Positions 53,098 to 62,069 of a DNA stretch of 64,000 bases are shown in pieces. The DNA lies in NCBI GenBank assembly GCA_020631235.1, contig JAHDHQ010000008.1:1-64000 (forward strand), written 5' to 3'. The translations under genes were made by a program, and so were the position numbers. Source of the stretch: Saprospiraceae bacterium (lineage in GTDB: Bacteria; Bacteroidota; Bacteroidia; Chitinophagales; Saprospiraceae). How positions within the stretch are numbered: the first letter of the stretch is position 1; every line of letters begins with the position of its first letter. The notes beneath the pieces were generated by a model. It worked only from the letters and a program-made list of their open reading frames with translations. It had not been told where the DNA came from and searched no databases.

Positions 53098-54128
53098 TTA
53101 AGGGTGTTTTAGCAACTATATTTTTAAGTGGAATTACCTTAATGATGTTTCTATTAAGTCAAATGACTTTAGAATCTTCAAGCAACATTGGACCACCGAA
53201 AGAAGAAAACAAAAGGGAAAAGTCGATTTGTTTTATAATGGGCGAAGATAAGCCAGGCTACGAATATTTTACCTTGGCGAAAGCTTATTACTTGCAAGAT
53301 GAAAACGAAAAAACAGACCGAGTAGTTAGTACTTGCCGTTCGATCGAAGAAATCATTCTTTACCTTAACGAATACAATAATCAAGAACCATGGAGCACAA
53401 TAGAAGTTGTGCTCCATGGCAACCCTTACTCTGGACTAAGCACAAAAATCCGAGATGGAGGACTGAAAGCTACACCTAAGCATTTATTAAAAAGTACGTT
53501 AACAAACGATTTACCTCGTTTAGAAGAAGGCACTATTAATGCGTCGACTAATATTAATTTTTGGGCATGCGGCATTGGAAAAAACCCATTTATAAATATG
53601 GCTTTAGATTCTTTTTTTCAGTCAAAAACGGGAGAAAGACCTCAGATTTATACATCACCCCATTTTGTAGTTTTTAAGCAACAAACCGGAGATAGCCCAC
53701 CGAGAAAGCTTAAAGCAAGTTACTGGCCATACATCTATAAAAGAGGATATAGACCATCAGAAAGCACTATTGCTCAGGCTATGCGGCAGCAATACCCTGG
53801 TGATGCGATACAGTGGGAAAAAGCCATAAAAAAAACGACAAATGACAGCTCTGTTTTTAATAATTCGTTCCATATTCCTGTCTCTTGGACGGTGATTTAT
53901 GACCGTAAAGAAGATAGACCTAATGTGTCTACTCAAGCAGAAAAGTGGGATTGGATAGATAGCCAGTCTAGCTTGTTGGAAAAGATAAACGAACTCAACA
54001 TTCCAAAGGATAAGTTTCACTGGACGGTCAATAAAATAATACATACACGCGAAGATGGAAGCAAAGTGCCAGCCATTAAAGCGATAGGGATGGCTACTAT
54101 TTTGTGTGTACTAGATACTTCAGTTTAG
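53088..54128 (+). CDS. Putative caspase-like (CHAT/C14-type) membrane-anchored protein
   Basis: 346 residues. An N-terminal hydrophobic segment (about 5-24) anchors or exports the protein. A His-Gly pair (EVVLHGN, His110) follows a strand, and a Cys-Gly pair (INFWACGIGKN, Cys161) ends a later strand. This resembles the His/Cys dyad of caspase-hemoglobinase-fold proteases, but I do not recognise a named family. Convergent with the Rieske gene (4-base overlap) and coupled to the VIT/vWA gene. Protease function is inference. Confidence 0.5.
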   Translation: MGIIKGVLATIFLSGITLMMFLLSQMTLESSSNIGPPKEENKREKSICFIMGEDKPGYEYFTLAKAYYLQDENEKTDRVVSTCRSIEEIILYLNEYNNQEPWSTIEVVLHGNPYSGLSTKIRDGGLKATPKHLLKSTLTNDLPRLEEGTINASTNINFWACGIGKNPFINMALDSFFQSKTGERPQIYTSPHFVVFKQQTGDSPPRKLKASYWPYIYKRGYRPSESTIAQAMRQQYPGDAIQWEKAIKKTTNDSSVFNNSFHIPVSWTVIYDRKEDRPNVSTQAEKWDWIDSQSSLLEKINELNIPKDKFHWTVNKIIHTREDGSKVPAIKAIGMATILCVLDTSV

Positions 54129-55213
54129 AGCAAAACAAAGTCTGCTAATAACTTATGAAAATGATGGACACCTTGTTCTTTGGTAGGAGAAAACCGGCCC
54201 GTTTTGTAATAGTTTGATTGTAAACCTTTAGCGACATTTTCTACGACTCGTTCGTCTTCCTGTTCGACTTTATCTAAATCCCCACTGGCACCCATGTGCA
54301 TTTTAGAAGGATCACAAATGTAGCTTAGAAATTGCACCTTAGTATGCTGTGTATTTACAGGAATAACTCTGTTTATCGATAGTCCCCATGGGTAAAAATT
54401 AAACATCAAATTTGGGAATATCCAAAAATAATAAGCGGCAATTTTCTTACCATAGTCGATATGACCTTCAGGGAATTCAAAACAGCTATCAGCGTCATCG
54501 CTATAACCAATTTGAAGGTTGCAATGGTCAAATAACAAAGTCTCGTATTGACTATAATCGAGCACTTCATTGAGTCCTTTGTGAACAAAAGGTATGTGGA
54601 AACCTTCTAGGTAGTTGTCACAATATAAAGCCCAATGAGCATTCACCTTGTAATCTTTAGAAGCCGTTGGATCATAGATAAAATCTTGGATATTTAAAAA
54701 GCCTATGCGTTCTTCCATGATGTCCAATATTGTTTGGAAGTGAAAAACTGGCTCCAACCCTACAAACAACAAGGGACCCCATTGTTTTAGGGGAAAGCTT
54801 TTAAGATGATCACATGGCCTTGGAAAATCCAATGCATCTTTAAAGCCAGGCATATATTCCATTTTACCTTCTATATTAAATCTACGGCCATGATAGTCAC
54901 AAATGATCGATGGAAATGTGTTTTTGTTGTGGTCGACTAGTAGGTTTGCTCTGTGGGTGCAGACATTGCTTAAGCAACGAATAGTAGAACTGTCCTTCAT
55001 TAATAGTAGTGGTTCGGAAACAAAATCTCCGAGTAAAGTGGTGGGCGCGCAGTCTCCAGGCTTTTGTAAGTTTTGAGCATCGCCTACAAATTGCCATGTT
55101 TTAGCAAATACATTGTTTTTTAATTGTTCGAAGAGCTGCTTATCCCGATAAAATCGAGCAGGTAATGTTTCTGCTTTGCGAATATCTGGATCAATGTAAA
55201 AGGCTTTTTCCAT
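54125..55213 (-). CDS. Rieske-type aromatic-ring-hydroxylating oxygenase alpha subunit
   Basis: 362 residues. Rieske [2Fe-2S] ligands CTHR and CDYHGRRF lie about 85-110 (C-x-H ... C-x2-H). Mononuclear iron site DNYLEGFHIPFVH (Asn/Glu, His-x4-His) is about residues 200-212, plus a conserved Asp downstream. It resembles choline monooxygenase and related SRPBCC oxygenases. The substrate is unknown and no reductase gene adjoins. Confidence 0.88.
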   Translation of the reverse strand: MEKAFYIDPDIRKAETLPARFYRDKQLFEQLKNNVFAKTWQFVGDAQNLQKPGDCAPTTLLGDFVSEPLLLMKDSSTIRCLSNVCTHRANLLVDHNKNTFPSIICDYHGRRFNIEGKMEYMPGFKDALDFPRPCDHLKSFPLKQWGPLLFVGLEPVFHFQTILDIMEERIGFLNIQDFIYDPTASKDYKVNAHWALYCDNYLEGFHIPFVHKGLNEVLDYSQYETLLFDHCNLQIGYSDDADSCFEFPEGHIDYGKKIAAYYFWIFPNLMFNFYPWGLSINRVIPVNTQHTKVQFLSYICDPSKMHMGASGDLDKVEQEDERVVENVAKGLQSNYYKTGRFSPTKEQGVHHFHKLLADFVLL

Positions 55214-55225
55214 GAACCAAATGTA

Positions 55226-55729
55226 TTAAATATACTGGAAGAGGACTTCTTGAGCGCCGCCATTATTTTTTTCAATGTAAAATTTGACTTCAGAAAAACT
55301 TTTGAGTAAATGGATCACTTCATTTTTTAATTGGCCTTTACCTTTTCCATGAATTATAGTGACTGAAGCTCTTCGCCTTTTTATGGCTTGTTTAAGGTAT
55401 GTTTCACAGGTTTTGATTTGGTAGTTGAGGATTTGTATGGGATTTGCGTGGACTAGGTCTGGGCTCAGTTTCTCCATATGCAAATCCAGTGTGTTGTTAA
55501 AGGTTTTTTCTTCTTTGTACTTTTTTATGGGTTCTAAAGGCAATTGATTTTTATCTGTGGGTGCAGTATGGTGTTGTGTGTTTTTTAAGCTGGCAAGGTA
55601 GATTTTTCCATCTGATTTTATCCTGATTTTTCCGTTTTTACTTATACCTTCATACGTGCCGACGCGACCACTAGAGATTACTTGAAGGAGTTCTCCAATC
55701 CACAATTCTTTTAGATCTTGCTTAGTCAT
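55226..55729 (-). CDS. Smr-domain protein (DUF2027/MutS2-like)
   Basis: 167 residues. N-terminal KOW/SH3-like segment (LKELWIGELLQVISSGRVGTYEGISKNGKIRIKSDGKIY); C-terminal Smr domain from LDLHMEKL to the end with the H-G-K-G-x-G motif (IIHGKGKGQLKNEVIHLL). Smr domains are endonucleases that act on DNA branches or mRNA. A short version of the Bacteroidota DUF2027-Smr proteins. It starts 13 bases before the oxygenase gene start. Confidence 0.85.
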   Translation of the reverse strand: MTKQDLKELWIGELLQVISSGRVGTYEGISKNGKIRIKSDGKIYLASLKNTQHHTAPTDKNQLPLEPIKKYKEEKTFNNTLDLHMEKLSPDLVHANPIQILNYQIKTCETYLKQAIKRRRASVTIIHGKGKGQLKNEVIHLLKSFSEVKFYIEKNNGGAQEVLFQYI

Positions 55730-55850
55730 TAAAAATGTCTTTAAATTATCATTTTAGATTTTATAAGGTTTTCGTCAAGATTATTAACCTATCTATAACA
55801 CATTTGCAGAATATATGTATGATATTTGTGGTATTAAATCTATAAAGAAT

Positions 55851-56375
55851 ATGCAAAGTATTTCAATTAAGCTAAAGACATTATCTGTTTTAATGACCCT
55901 TTTATTTTTTGTCTTAGCAAGTTCCCATATTGTAGCTCAAGATAACTATACAGCAGAAAACGAAGGCTGGTTAGTGAATATCGATGAAGCGTATGAGTTA
56001 TCACAAAAAACGGGCAAACCGATTCTAGCCAATTTTACCGGAAGTGATTGGTGTGGTTGGTGCAAACGTTTAACGGCCAGTGTATTTGTTAAAGATGACT
56101 TTAAGACTTGGGCGGATGAAAATGTTATACTATTAGAATTAGACTATCCAAGAAGAAAGAAATTACCGGAAGATATCAAGCAGCAAAACGCTAATTTGCA
56201 AAGAGCATTCAAGATTTCTGGATATCCGACTGTATGGGTATTTGATTTAGACAAGGATGATGCAGGAAAGTTTCAGATTAGTGCTTTAGGTAAAACAGGT
56301 TATGCAAAAACACCAGGTGATTTTACAGGAGCTATAGATCAGATGATTGCTAAAAGACCGGCAAGAGCTAATTAA
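55851..56375 (+). CDS. Secreted thioredoxin-fold protein
   Basis: 174 residues from the ATG at 55851 (MQSISIKLK..., signal peptide ending VAQ); an earlier ATG at 55815 is less likely. Redox motif WCGWC (SDWCGWCKRL) near residue 65 and cis-Pro in ISGYPTVWVFD. Closest to the DUF255-like/TlpA-like oxidoreductases of the envelope. A terminator follows. Confidence 0.85.
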   Translation: MQSISIKLKTLSVLMTLLFFVLASSHIVAQDNYTAENEGWLVNIDEAYELSQKTGKPILANFTGSDWCGWCKRLTASVFVKDDFKTWADENVILLELDYPRRKKLPEDIKQQNANLQRAFKISGYPTVWVFDLDKDDAGKFQISALGKTGYAKTPGDFTGAIDQMIAKRPARAN

Positions 56376-56400
56376 TATTAGTGTAAAAAACAAAGAAAAA

Positions 56401-56436
56401 GTGTAATCAAATGAATGTTTGGTTACATTTTTTTTA
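56401..56436 (+). terminator. Rho-independent terminator after the thioredoxin gene
   Basis: Stem GTGTAATCAAA/TTTGGTTACAT with G-U pairs and a 6-base loop, followed by TTTTTTTTT. It abuts the stop of the convergent decarboxylase gene. Confidence 0.8.
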
Positions 56437-57813
56437 TGCGGGATTTAAAGATAAACTGTAATGTTTAGTCGCAAATGCTTCTAGCTTTTTGAAAAAAGAT
56501 AAGATATCTTCTTTGCTGTTGCTGTAGTTAATGGTTATAAGTCTTACAAAAGTGTCTCCTTTAAAAGATCCGTACCCCACCATTAATTTTCCATGTTCGT
56601 ATAAGCCAGCACAAATTTCTTCAGGTGCAATGTCTTTATAGTTAAAACAAATACTTAAGGTATCTTCTTTGCTGTATAAGGTATAATCAGGGTGATTTCT
56701 AACGTATTCTCTACCTTGAGCAGCCAGATAAAATTGATGGTCAACGATTTTTTCTAAACCTTTATGTCCCACTGATTTCCAAAGAGTCCATAGTTTTAAA
56801 CCGTCATTTCTGCGTCCGCATTGTAAGGAAATCTTACCTAAATTATACTCATCTTCATCCATCTGGAAGAGATAGCTCGCATTATTAGAAAAAGAATCGT
56901 GTAGATACTTTTTATCTTTAACCATAATGAAGGAACAAGTCAGTGGTGTTCCCAGCATTTTGTGTGCATTTAAACTAAAAGAATCGGTATTAGCAGCTCC
57001 GTTTACTAAATGTCTATACTTCTTGCTTAAAATCACAGATCCGCAATAAGCACCATCTGCATGTAACCACAGATTGTATTTTTTACACAAAGCTGCAATT
57101 TTATCCAATGGATCAAAAGCGCCCATAACAGTGGTTCCTGCTGTAGCATTTACAAAAAATGGTTGATAACCTTTGTTTAGATCCTGCTCTATGGTTTTCT
57201 GTAATAGTATGGTGTCCATTTCACCATCATCATTAGATTCAATGTATCTCACTTGTTCTCTTCCGATACCTATAAAAGCAGCATTTTTCGAAACAGAGTA
57301 ATGAGATTCTTTAGATGTATAGGCTATTAGTTTATGTTGTACTCCTTTATTTTTTATTGACTCCTGTGCTTTGTCTCTGGCCATTAATATGGCCATAAAA
57401 TTGGTCATAGAACCGCCTGAAGCCATTGTTCCTCCAGCATTGTTTTTATAACCGATTAATTGATTAAAATGGGAAACCATTATTTTTTCGATTTCTACCA
57501 TTGGCCCAGAGACCTTGTAGGTATGCATAGCATTATTTAGTACTACTGCCAGCAAATCTCCAAGGGTAGCTTTTGCATTTCTTCCACCAAATAATTGATT
57601 AAAAAAAGATTTTGTGGTGGTTCTAGGAGTATTAAAGACTAGATTGCGGATAGCTTTAGCAAAATCATCATCCGAAGATCCATTTTCACTTAGATCTAAG
57701 TCTAAAACATTAGAGATATTTTTAGGATGAATCGGAGGTAAAACTGGATTTTCCTTTTCATCTTGTAATAACTCATCGGTTATTTTTCTAAATAGATCTA
57801 ATTCAAATTTCAT
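56434..57813 (-). CDS. PLP-dependent group II amino-acid decarboxylase
   Basis: 459 residues. PLP lysine in SLNAHKMLGTPL (about 284), PLP-phosphate region SGGSMTNFMAI, aspartate in LWLHADGAYCGSV. It belongs to the glutamate/DOPA/histidine-type decarboxylase family (also acting as sphingosine-like or aspartate decarboxylases). Specificity cannot be read. Full length; monocistronic. Confidence 0.88.
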   Translation of the reverse strand: MKFELDLFRKITDELLQDEKENPVLPPIHPKNISNVLDLDLSENGSSDDDFAKAIRNLVFNTPRTTTKSFFNQLFGGRNAKATLGDLLAVVLNNAMHTYKVSGPMVEIEKIMVSHFNQLIGYKNNAGGTMASGGSMTNFMAILMARDKAQESIKNKGVQHKLIAYTSKESHYSVSKNAAFIGIGREQVRYIESNDDGEMDTILLQKTIEQDLNKGYQPFFVNATAGTTVMGAFDPLDKIAALCKKYNLWLHADGAYCGSVILSKKYRHLVNGAANTDSFSLNAHKMLGTPLTCSFIMVKDKKYLHDSFSNNASYLFQMDEDEYNLGKISLQCGRRNDGLKLWTLWKSVGHKGLEKIVDHQFYLAAQGREYVRNHPDYTLYSKEDTLSICFNYKDIAPEEICAGLYEHGKLMVGYGSFKGDTFVRLITINYSNSKEDILSFFKKLEAFATKHYSLSLNPA

Positions 57814-57856
57814 TAATCAATGATTATCATTGTCCCGCAAACATAGCTTTTTTGTA

Positions 57857-58918
57857 CTAAACTCTTTTAATAAACATGTCCACAAAATTCATTCTTATGC
57901 CTAAATGATTGGTTCCTCCTTCTAGATGGTAAAGGCTAACACCATAATCGATTTTAATCTTTTTGACATTAATTCCAAAACCAAAAGAAAAACCAGCTAG
58001 ACTATTTAAAGAAGCCACGGATAATTCTGCTTTCCTTAAATGATTATAAGCTAATCTTAACCTAATTTGTTCACGTTTACCTAAAAGAAATTCGCCATTG
58101 ACAATGATGTGCCTAAAAAAATTGTCGATGATTACTAAGCTGTTTTTTTCTTCGATTACATTGCCGAAAATATCTGTAGGCAGATTGCTAGGGTCACTAT
58201 AACGTAGGTTCCATTGTTGGAGATTATGGGCTATAATGGAATACCTAAAAGGTAAATATTTTAATCGCTTAGAAAAACCAATTTGTACATCTTGTCTTAG
58301 CTTATCTTTAGTTTCATAAAATGGATTTAATTGTGTTCCTACATTTTTCCATACAGCCCCGAATTCAAAACTTTTTGCTGGATTTGTATAATGAATGCCT
58401 ACATCTCCTGAAAGTGCAAAAGAGCCATATTCAGCATAATTAGCATTTATTGCTCTTAAGTTTACTCCTAAACTTATTCGATCGTTTAGTTTTTTTGCAG
58501 CACCCAATGTAAAAGCAACTTCCGAAGCATCAAATGTGCCTTGCTTTTCTCCAAAAATATCTGCTCGTACAAACTCTCCATAATCTACATAATGCGCAGC
58601 TCCATGGATAGTCAAAGCTAAGCTGTCAAAATGGTAACCATAGGCTGTATAACCATAATTTATACCAGCAAAATGGAACTCATGATTGATTGACAGTTCG
58701 TGATGAGATCGTTCATTAAGCAGCGCAGGATTGATAGCCGCAAGCGCTACATCATCGTCTTGTACTGAAACTAATGAGCCTCCTAGGGCACTTAATCTTG
58801 GATTAGAAGGAAGATGCACAAAATCAAACACTTTAGCGACTCCAAATTGTGCAAAGCTGTTCAATGGGCTAAGACAAGCGATGCAAAAAATATATAAGTA
58901 GTATTTATTTTTTTTCAT
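57857..58918 (-). CDS. porQ: Type IX secretion system membrane protein PorQ
   Basis: 353 residues, signal peptide ending SFAQ. Beta-barrel-like with the PorQ opening VFDFVHLPSNPRLSALGGSLVSVQDDDVALAAINPALL. PorQ, with PorU, PorV and PorZ, forms the attachment complex on the outer membrane that handles T9SS cargo. Its start overlaps the MORN-lipoprotein gene by 14 bases. Confidence 0.9.
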   Translation of the reverse strand: MKKNKYYLYIFCIACLSPLNSFAQFGVAKVFDFVHLPSNPRLSALGGSLVSVQDDDVALAAINPALLNERSHHELSINHEFHFAGINYGYTAYGYHFDSLALTIHGAAHYVDYGEFVRADIFGEKQGTFDASEVAFTLGAAKKLNDRISLGVNLRAINANYAEYGSFALSGDVGIHYTNPAKSFEFGAVWKNVGTQLNPFYETKDKLRQDVQIGFSKRLKYLPFRYSIIAHNLQQWNLRYSDPSNLPTDIFGNVIEEKNSLVIIDNFFRHIIVNGEFLLGKREQIRLRLAYNHLRKAELSVASLNSLAGFSFGFGINVKKIKIDYGVSLYHLEGGTNHLGIRMNFVDMFIKRV

Positions 58919-59549
58919 GAGTCAATTTGATTTTCTCAGGAATGATGTCTCCTTTCTCTGAAGTCCATATTGTTTGGCAAACCGCAAAACTATCGCACAT
59001 CATTTTTTTGATCAGCGTCCCTTGCTCGTCAAATTGTTGGAGTAGTCCGAATTCGTTTTCCCCATTTAAATATTCACCTTGCCACTGGACTTGGCCGTTT
59101 TGATAATACTCTTTAAATGGCCCATTCTCTTGGTTATCTTTCATGGTGATTTCTTCCATTAAATCACCGGTTTCATAGTATCTATTTAATAGACCTTGCA
59201 TTTTACCATCTATGTATTCTACTTCTACACTTAATGTTCCATTTTCAAAATATACCTTGTAGGGACCATGTATACGATCACTAACATATTGTTCTTCTAT
59301 TTCAGTTTGGCCACTTTTAAAAAATATACTTCGCTTACCGTCCAGTTTGCCATTTTTGTAATACTCTTCGGTTTCAATCTCACCACTTGAAAAATAAGAA
59401 TATGCGAGCCCATTTTTTAGCCCATCTTTATTGACTTGATATTTCTCTGTTAAGTTTCCTTCGTCGTTTTTTACTTCAATAAACTTGTTTTGAGAACAAG
59501 CGCTTAACAATAATAAGAGGCTGATAAATAGAGATAATTTAGTGTCCAT
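58905..59549 (-). CDS. MORN_2-repeat lipoprotein
   Basis: 214 residues from the ATG at 59549. Lipobox LLLLLSAC (Cys18). Seven or so MORN_2-type repeats of pattern G-x-x-x-x-x-Y-x-x-G-x-L (YKNGKLDGKRSIFFKSGQTEIEE, YVSDRIHGPYKVYFENGTLSVE). Lipid-anchored, probably outer-membrane; overlaps porQ by 14 bases, so a link to T9SS is possible. Confidence 0.8.
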   Translation of the reverse strand: MDTKLSLFISLLLLLSACSQNKFIEVKNDEGNLTEKYQVNKDGLKNGLAYSYFSSGEIETEEYYKNGKLDGKRSIFFKSGQTEIEEQYVSDRIHGPYKVYFENGTLSVEVEYIDGKMQGLLNRYYETGDLMEEITMKDNQENGPFKEYYQNGQVQWQGEYLNGENEFGLLQQFDEQGTLIKKMMCDSFAVCQTIWTSEKGDIIPEKIKLTHEKK

Positions 59550-59618
59550 AGTTTTATTAGAATGTAGACAAGTAATCATGTAACGAATTTAGGCAATAAA
59601 GATTTTACAGGATAAAAA

Positions 59619-59649
59619 AAAGCCAGTTCAAAAGATATGAACTGACTTT
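59619..59649 (-). terminator. Rho-independent terminator after ppiD
   Basis: Stem AAGTCAGTTCA/TGAACTGGCTT with a 7-base loop, followed by a T run on the minus strand, 42 bases after the ppiD stop. Confidence 0.85.
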
Positions 59650-59690
59650 CAGATTACTTTTTATGAAGGCTTTATCGCCATCGCTAAGAC

Positions 59691-61805
59691 TTAAAAGAAG
59701 GTAGCTCTGTCATCACTGATATTAGCACCTTTTTTCAAAGACTCAATTAATTTTACATTGATCGCTGATCGAGTCGCATCATTTGCATTTTTCATCACAA
59801 ATGGCAAATTAGATGCTTCACCTGCTTCGGTCTTACTTCTTGGACTTACTAAGAATAATCCACTTGTACCTACAATTGGTTTTGATACACTCTGTACAGG
59901 TAATGCAAAAGCACTGGCGATTACATCTGGCTCATTACCTACACCAGGGATAAATCCACTCTTTAATGATACATCCGTTGCTTCTTGTACCTCTACTTCA
60001 TATTTTGAAGCTACATCTGCTAATGTAGATACATTTAAACTAGAAGCTAAGGCTTTCGCTTTCATTTGATTAGCTACGGCTGTTTCTACTGTAGACCTAG
60101 CAGCTGAAGCAGATTGTAAACCTGCTGGTTCGATAGATTTTAAAGTAGTGACCACATATTTATTGGTATAATAGTTTACCGGATCATCGTAACTATAAAT
60201 ATCTGGAGCTACATCACCTAATTCTGTACTCTCATCAAAAGCCCATTTAATCATATCTCTTGAAGATTGTCCTGTTCCTAAGGTTCCGACAGTATAATCG
60301 TTGATACTTACACCATTAGATGATTGGAAAGAAACATCTCCACCTTCAATAGCTGTTTGTAAAGAAGTCATATTTCTATGTTCACTTACAAGATCAGCCG
60401 CTAAATCATAATAGGCATTTTGTGTATCTTCAGACGGAACAATAGTTGTCGCAATTGATGCAATTTTATATTTAGGATCTCTTGTTCTAAAAGTTTGATT
60501 TTGTAATTCGATTAAGTGCACACCAAACTGAGAAACAACTGAATAGTAATTACCAGGCTTACCAGTTATAAAGCATACTTCATTAAACTCAGGTACCATT
60601 CTTCCCTGACCAAACTCTCCTAAAGAACCACCATTGGCAGCTGATCCTTGATCTTGGCTATGTTCTTTGGCCATATCTTCAAACGAAGCACCTCTTTTTA
60701 ATTCTGTAATTAAACTATCAACATAACTCTGTGCTGCAGCTAAAGCTGTTTTGTTTGTTCTATCTGCATTTCTTAAAATGTGTCTTGCTTCTACAGTGTC
60801 AGGTACCACTCGTTTATCGACCATCTTTACCATAGAGTAAGTGTTATTGTCAAAGTAAGGTCCATATACGTCTCCAACTTCCAAATTCTTTATGGCGTCT
60901 TTAGCTACAGCAGGCAATTGAGATTCATTGAAAAAGAAATTGGCAAATCCTCCACCATTGTTTACTGCAAACATGGAATCAGTTTTAGATGCTTTAAAAT
61001 CAGCAGCTAATTGTGTTGCTTTCTCAAATTGAGCAGTAGAATCTTCTTTACTTGGAACAACATCATACACTAAGTATTCTAAAACTCTAGTTTCTTCTTC
61101 ATTCGTAAAACGATCTTTGTTTTCATTTAAATACGCAGTGATGTCAGCATCTGTAACTTCAACTTGATTCGTCATTTTGTCAAATGGAATTTTAACATAA
61201 CTGAAATCAGTTTTAGTATTATCTTCTTTATAACTCTCTTGAGCCATCCATTTAGGCATGTAGATTCCTTTGGCCACGATGTTGTTCAACTTAGTTTGAA
61301 GTCTGTTTTTTGTAATTTGTTTCTCTTGCTCATCCCAGTAAGCCTTAAAATCTGGATTTAAATCATCTCCGTTTTCTAAAGCTGTTTTAAATGTATTTAA
61401 TTGAGCACGGTCGACTTGTCCAGTTTGTGGATTTGTCCAATTTTGTCTAACTATAGGAGACATGTTTTGTCCAAATTGTAGCTCAGTCATTTCCTCTTCA
61501 CTTACCATGAGACCTAAATTCTCTGCTTCGTTTTGAATTAGATTGTCTTCAACGTAAAAATCCCAAATGGCTTTTCTTTTTGAGAAAACATCAGAGGTGT
61601 TTGATCTGTAATAGGCAGATTCTGTCCGTTGGAAGTCGGCATAATCTATTTTGTTGCCGTTGATCTCTCCCATAGTTAAGCTACCTGGACCTCCTCCTCG
61701 GTTACCCGCCGAAGTCATATCCATTAAGATAAATGCTGATAGGGCTAGACCTACCAATATAAGTACAAACCAAAAGTTTTTTCTAATCTTACCAATTATT
61801 GCCAT
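59691..61805 (-). CDS. ppiD: PpiD/SurA-type peptidyl-prolyl isomerase foldase
   Basis: 704 residues. One N-terminal helix (FVLILVGLALSAFILM) anchors it in the inner membrane. A SurA N-like chaperone domain follows, then a PPIC-type parvulin domain about 335-440 (EARHILRN, GASFEDMAKEHSQDQGSAANGGSLGEFGQGRMVPEF) and a degenerate second one. It folds periplasmic and outer-membrane proteins. A strong Bacteroidota promoter precedes it. Monocistronic. Confidence 0.9.
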   Translation of the reverse strand: MAIIGKIRKNFWFVLILVGLALSAFILMDMTSAGNRGGGPGSLTMGEINGNKIDYADFQRTESAYYRSNTSDVFSKRKAIWDFYVEDNLIQNEAENLGLMVSEEEMTELQFGQNMSPIVRQNWTNPQTGQVDRAQLNTFKTALENGDDLNPDFKAYWDEQEKQITKNRLQTKLNNIVAKGIYMPKWMAQESYKEDNTKTDFSYVKIPFDKMTNQVEVTDADITAYLNENKDRFTNEEETRVLEYLVYDVVPSKEDSTAQFEKATQLAADFKASKTDSMFAVNNGGGFANFFFNESQLPAVAKDAIKNLEVGDVYGPYFDNNTYSMVKMVDKRVVPDTVEARHILRNADRTNKTALAAAQSYVDSLITELKRGASFEDMAKEHSQDQGSAANGGSLGEFGQGRMVPEFNEVCFITGKPGNYYSVVSQFGVHLIELQNQTFRTRDPKYKIASIATTIVPSEDTQNAYYDLAADLVSEHRNMTSLQTAIEGGDVSFQSSNGVSINDYTVGTLGTGQSSRDMIKWAFDESTELGDVAPDIYSYDDPVNYYTNKYVVTTLKSIEPAGLQSASAARSTVETAVANQMKAKALASSLNVSTLADVASKYEVEVQEATDVSLKSGFIPGVGNEPDVIASAFALPVQSVSKPIVGTSGLFLVSPRSKTEAGEASNLPFVMKNANDATRSAINVKLIESLKKGANISDDRATFF

Positions 61806-61851
61806 CCTTCTCTTTTATTTATGGATTAATGCTGCTTATGTAAAAGCTGTG

Positions 61852-61882
61852 CAAAGGTACTACCTTTCGGCTTATTTTCAAA
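61852..61882 (-). promoter_or_regulatory. Bacteroidota-type promoter of ppiD
   Basis: On the minus strand: TTTG, 19 bases, TACCTTTG, an exact match to TTTG-N19-TAnnTTTG. It places the transcript start near 61845, giving a 5' leader of about 40 bases. Confidence 0.75.
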
Positions 61883-62040
61883 TAAAACGAGGTCTAGTTA
61901 ATCATAGCTAGTTAATAAGGATAATTAAAGTGAATTTCTACTATGGGTAGGCTTTGCAGCTTATTGTTGGCACAGCATTTGCACATCATTTTTTGAGATT
62001 GAGTTTTGCCTAAATTCAATGGTTCTTTAAAAGCTTAGTG

Positions 62041-62065
62041 ACCGTCTCATTGCCTTTGAGACGGT
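62041..62065. terminator. Inverted repeat at the 3' end of uvrA
   Basis: Perfect 9-bp stem ACCGTCTCA/TGAGACGGT with a 7-base loop lies 4 bases after the uvrA stop on the minus strand. The T tract (TTTTTT) is on the plus strand, so for uvrA this is a hairpin without a U tract; it may act by RNA stability or terminate plus-strand transcripts. Confidence 0.45.
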
Positions 62066-62069
62066 TTTT

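Noticed and set aside
53088-54128. Exosortase or sortase partner for the VIT/vWA gene
   Set aside because: The neighbour has only one N-terminal hydrophobic segment, whereas exosortases are multi-spanning; and the VIT protein lacks a C-terminal sorting tripartite signal.
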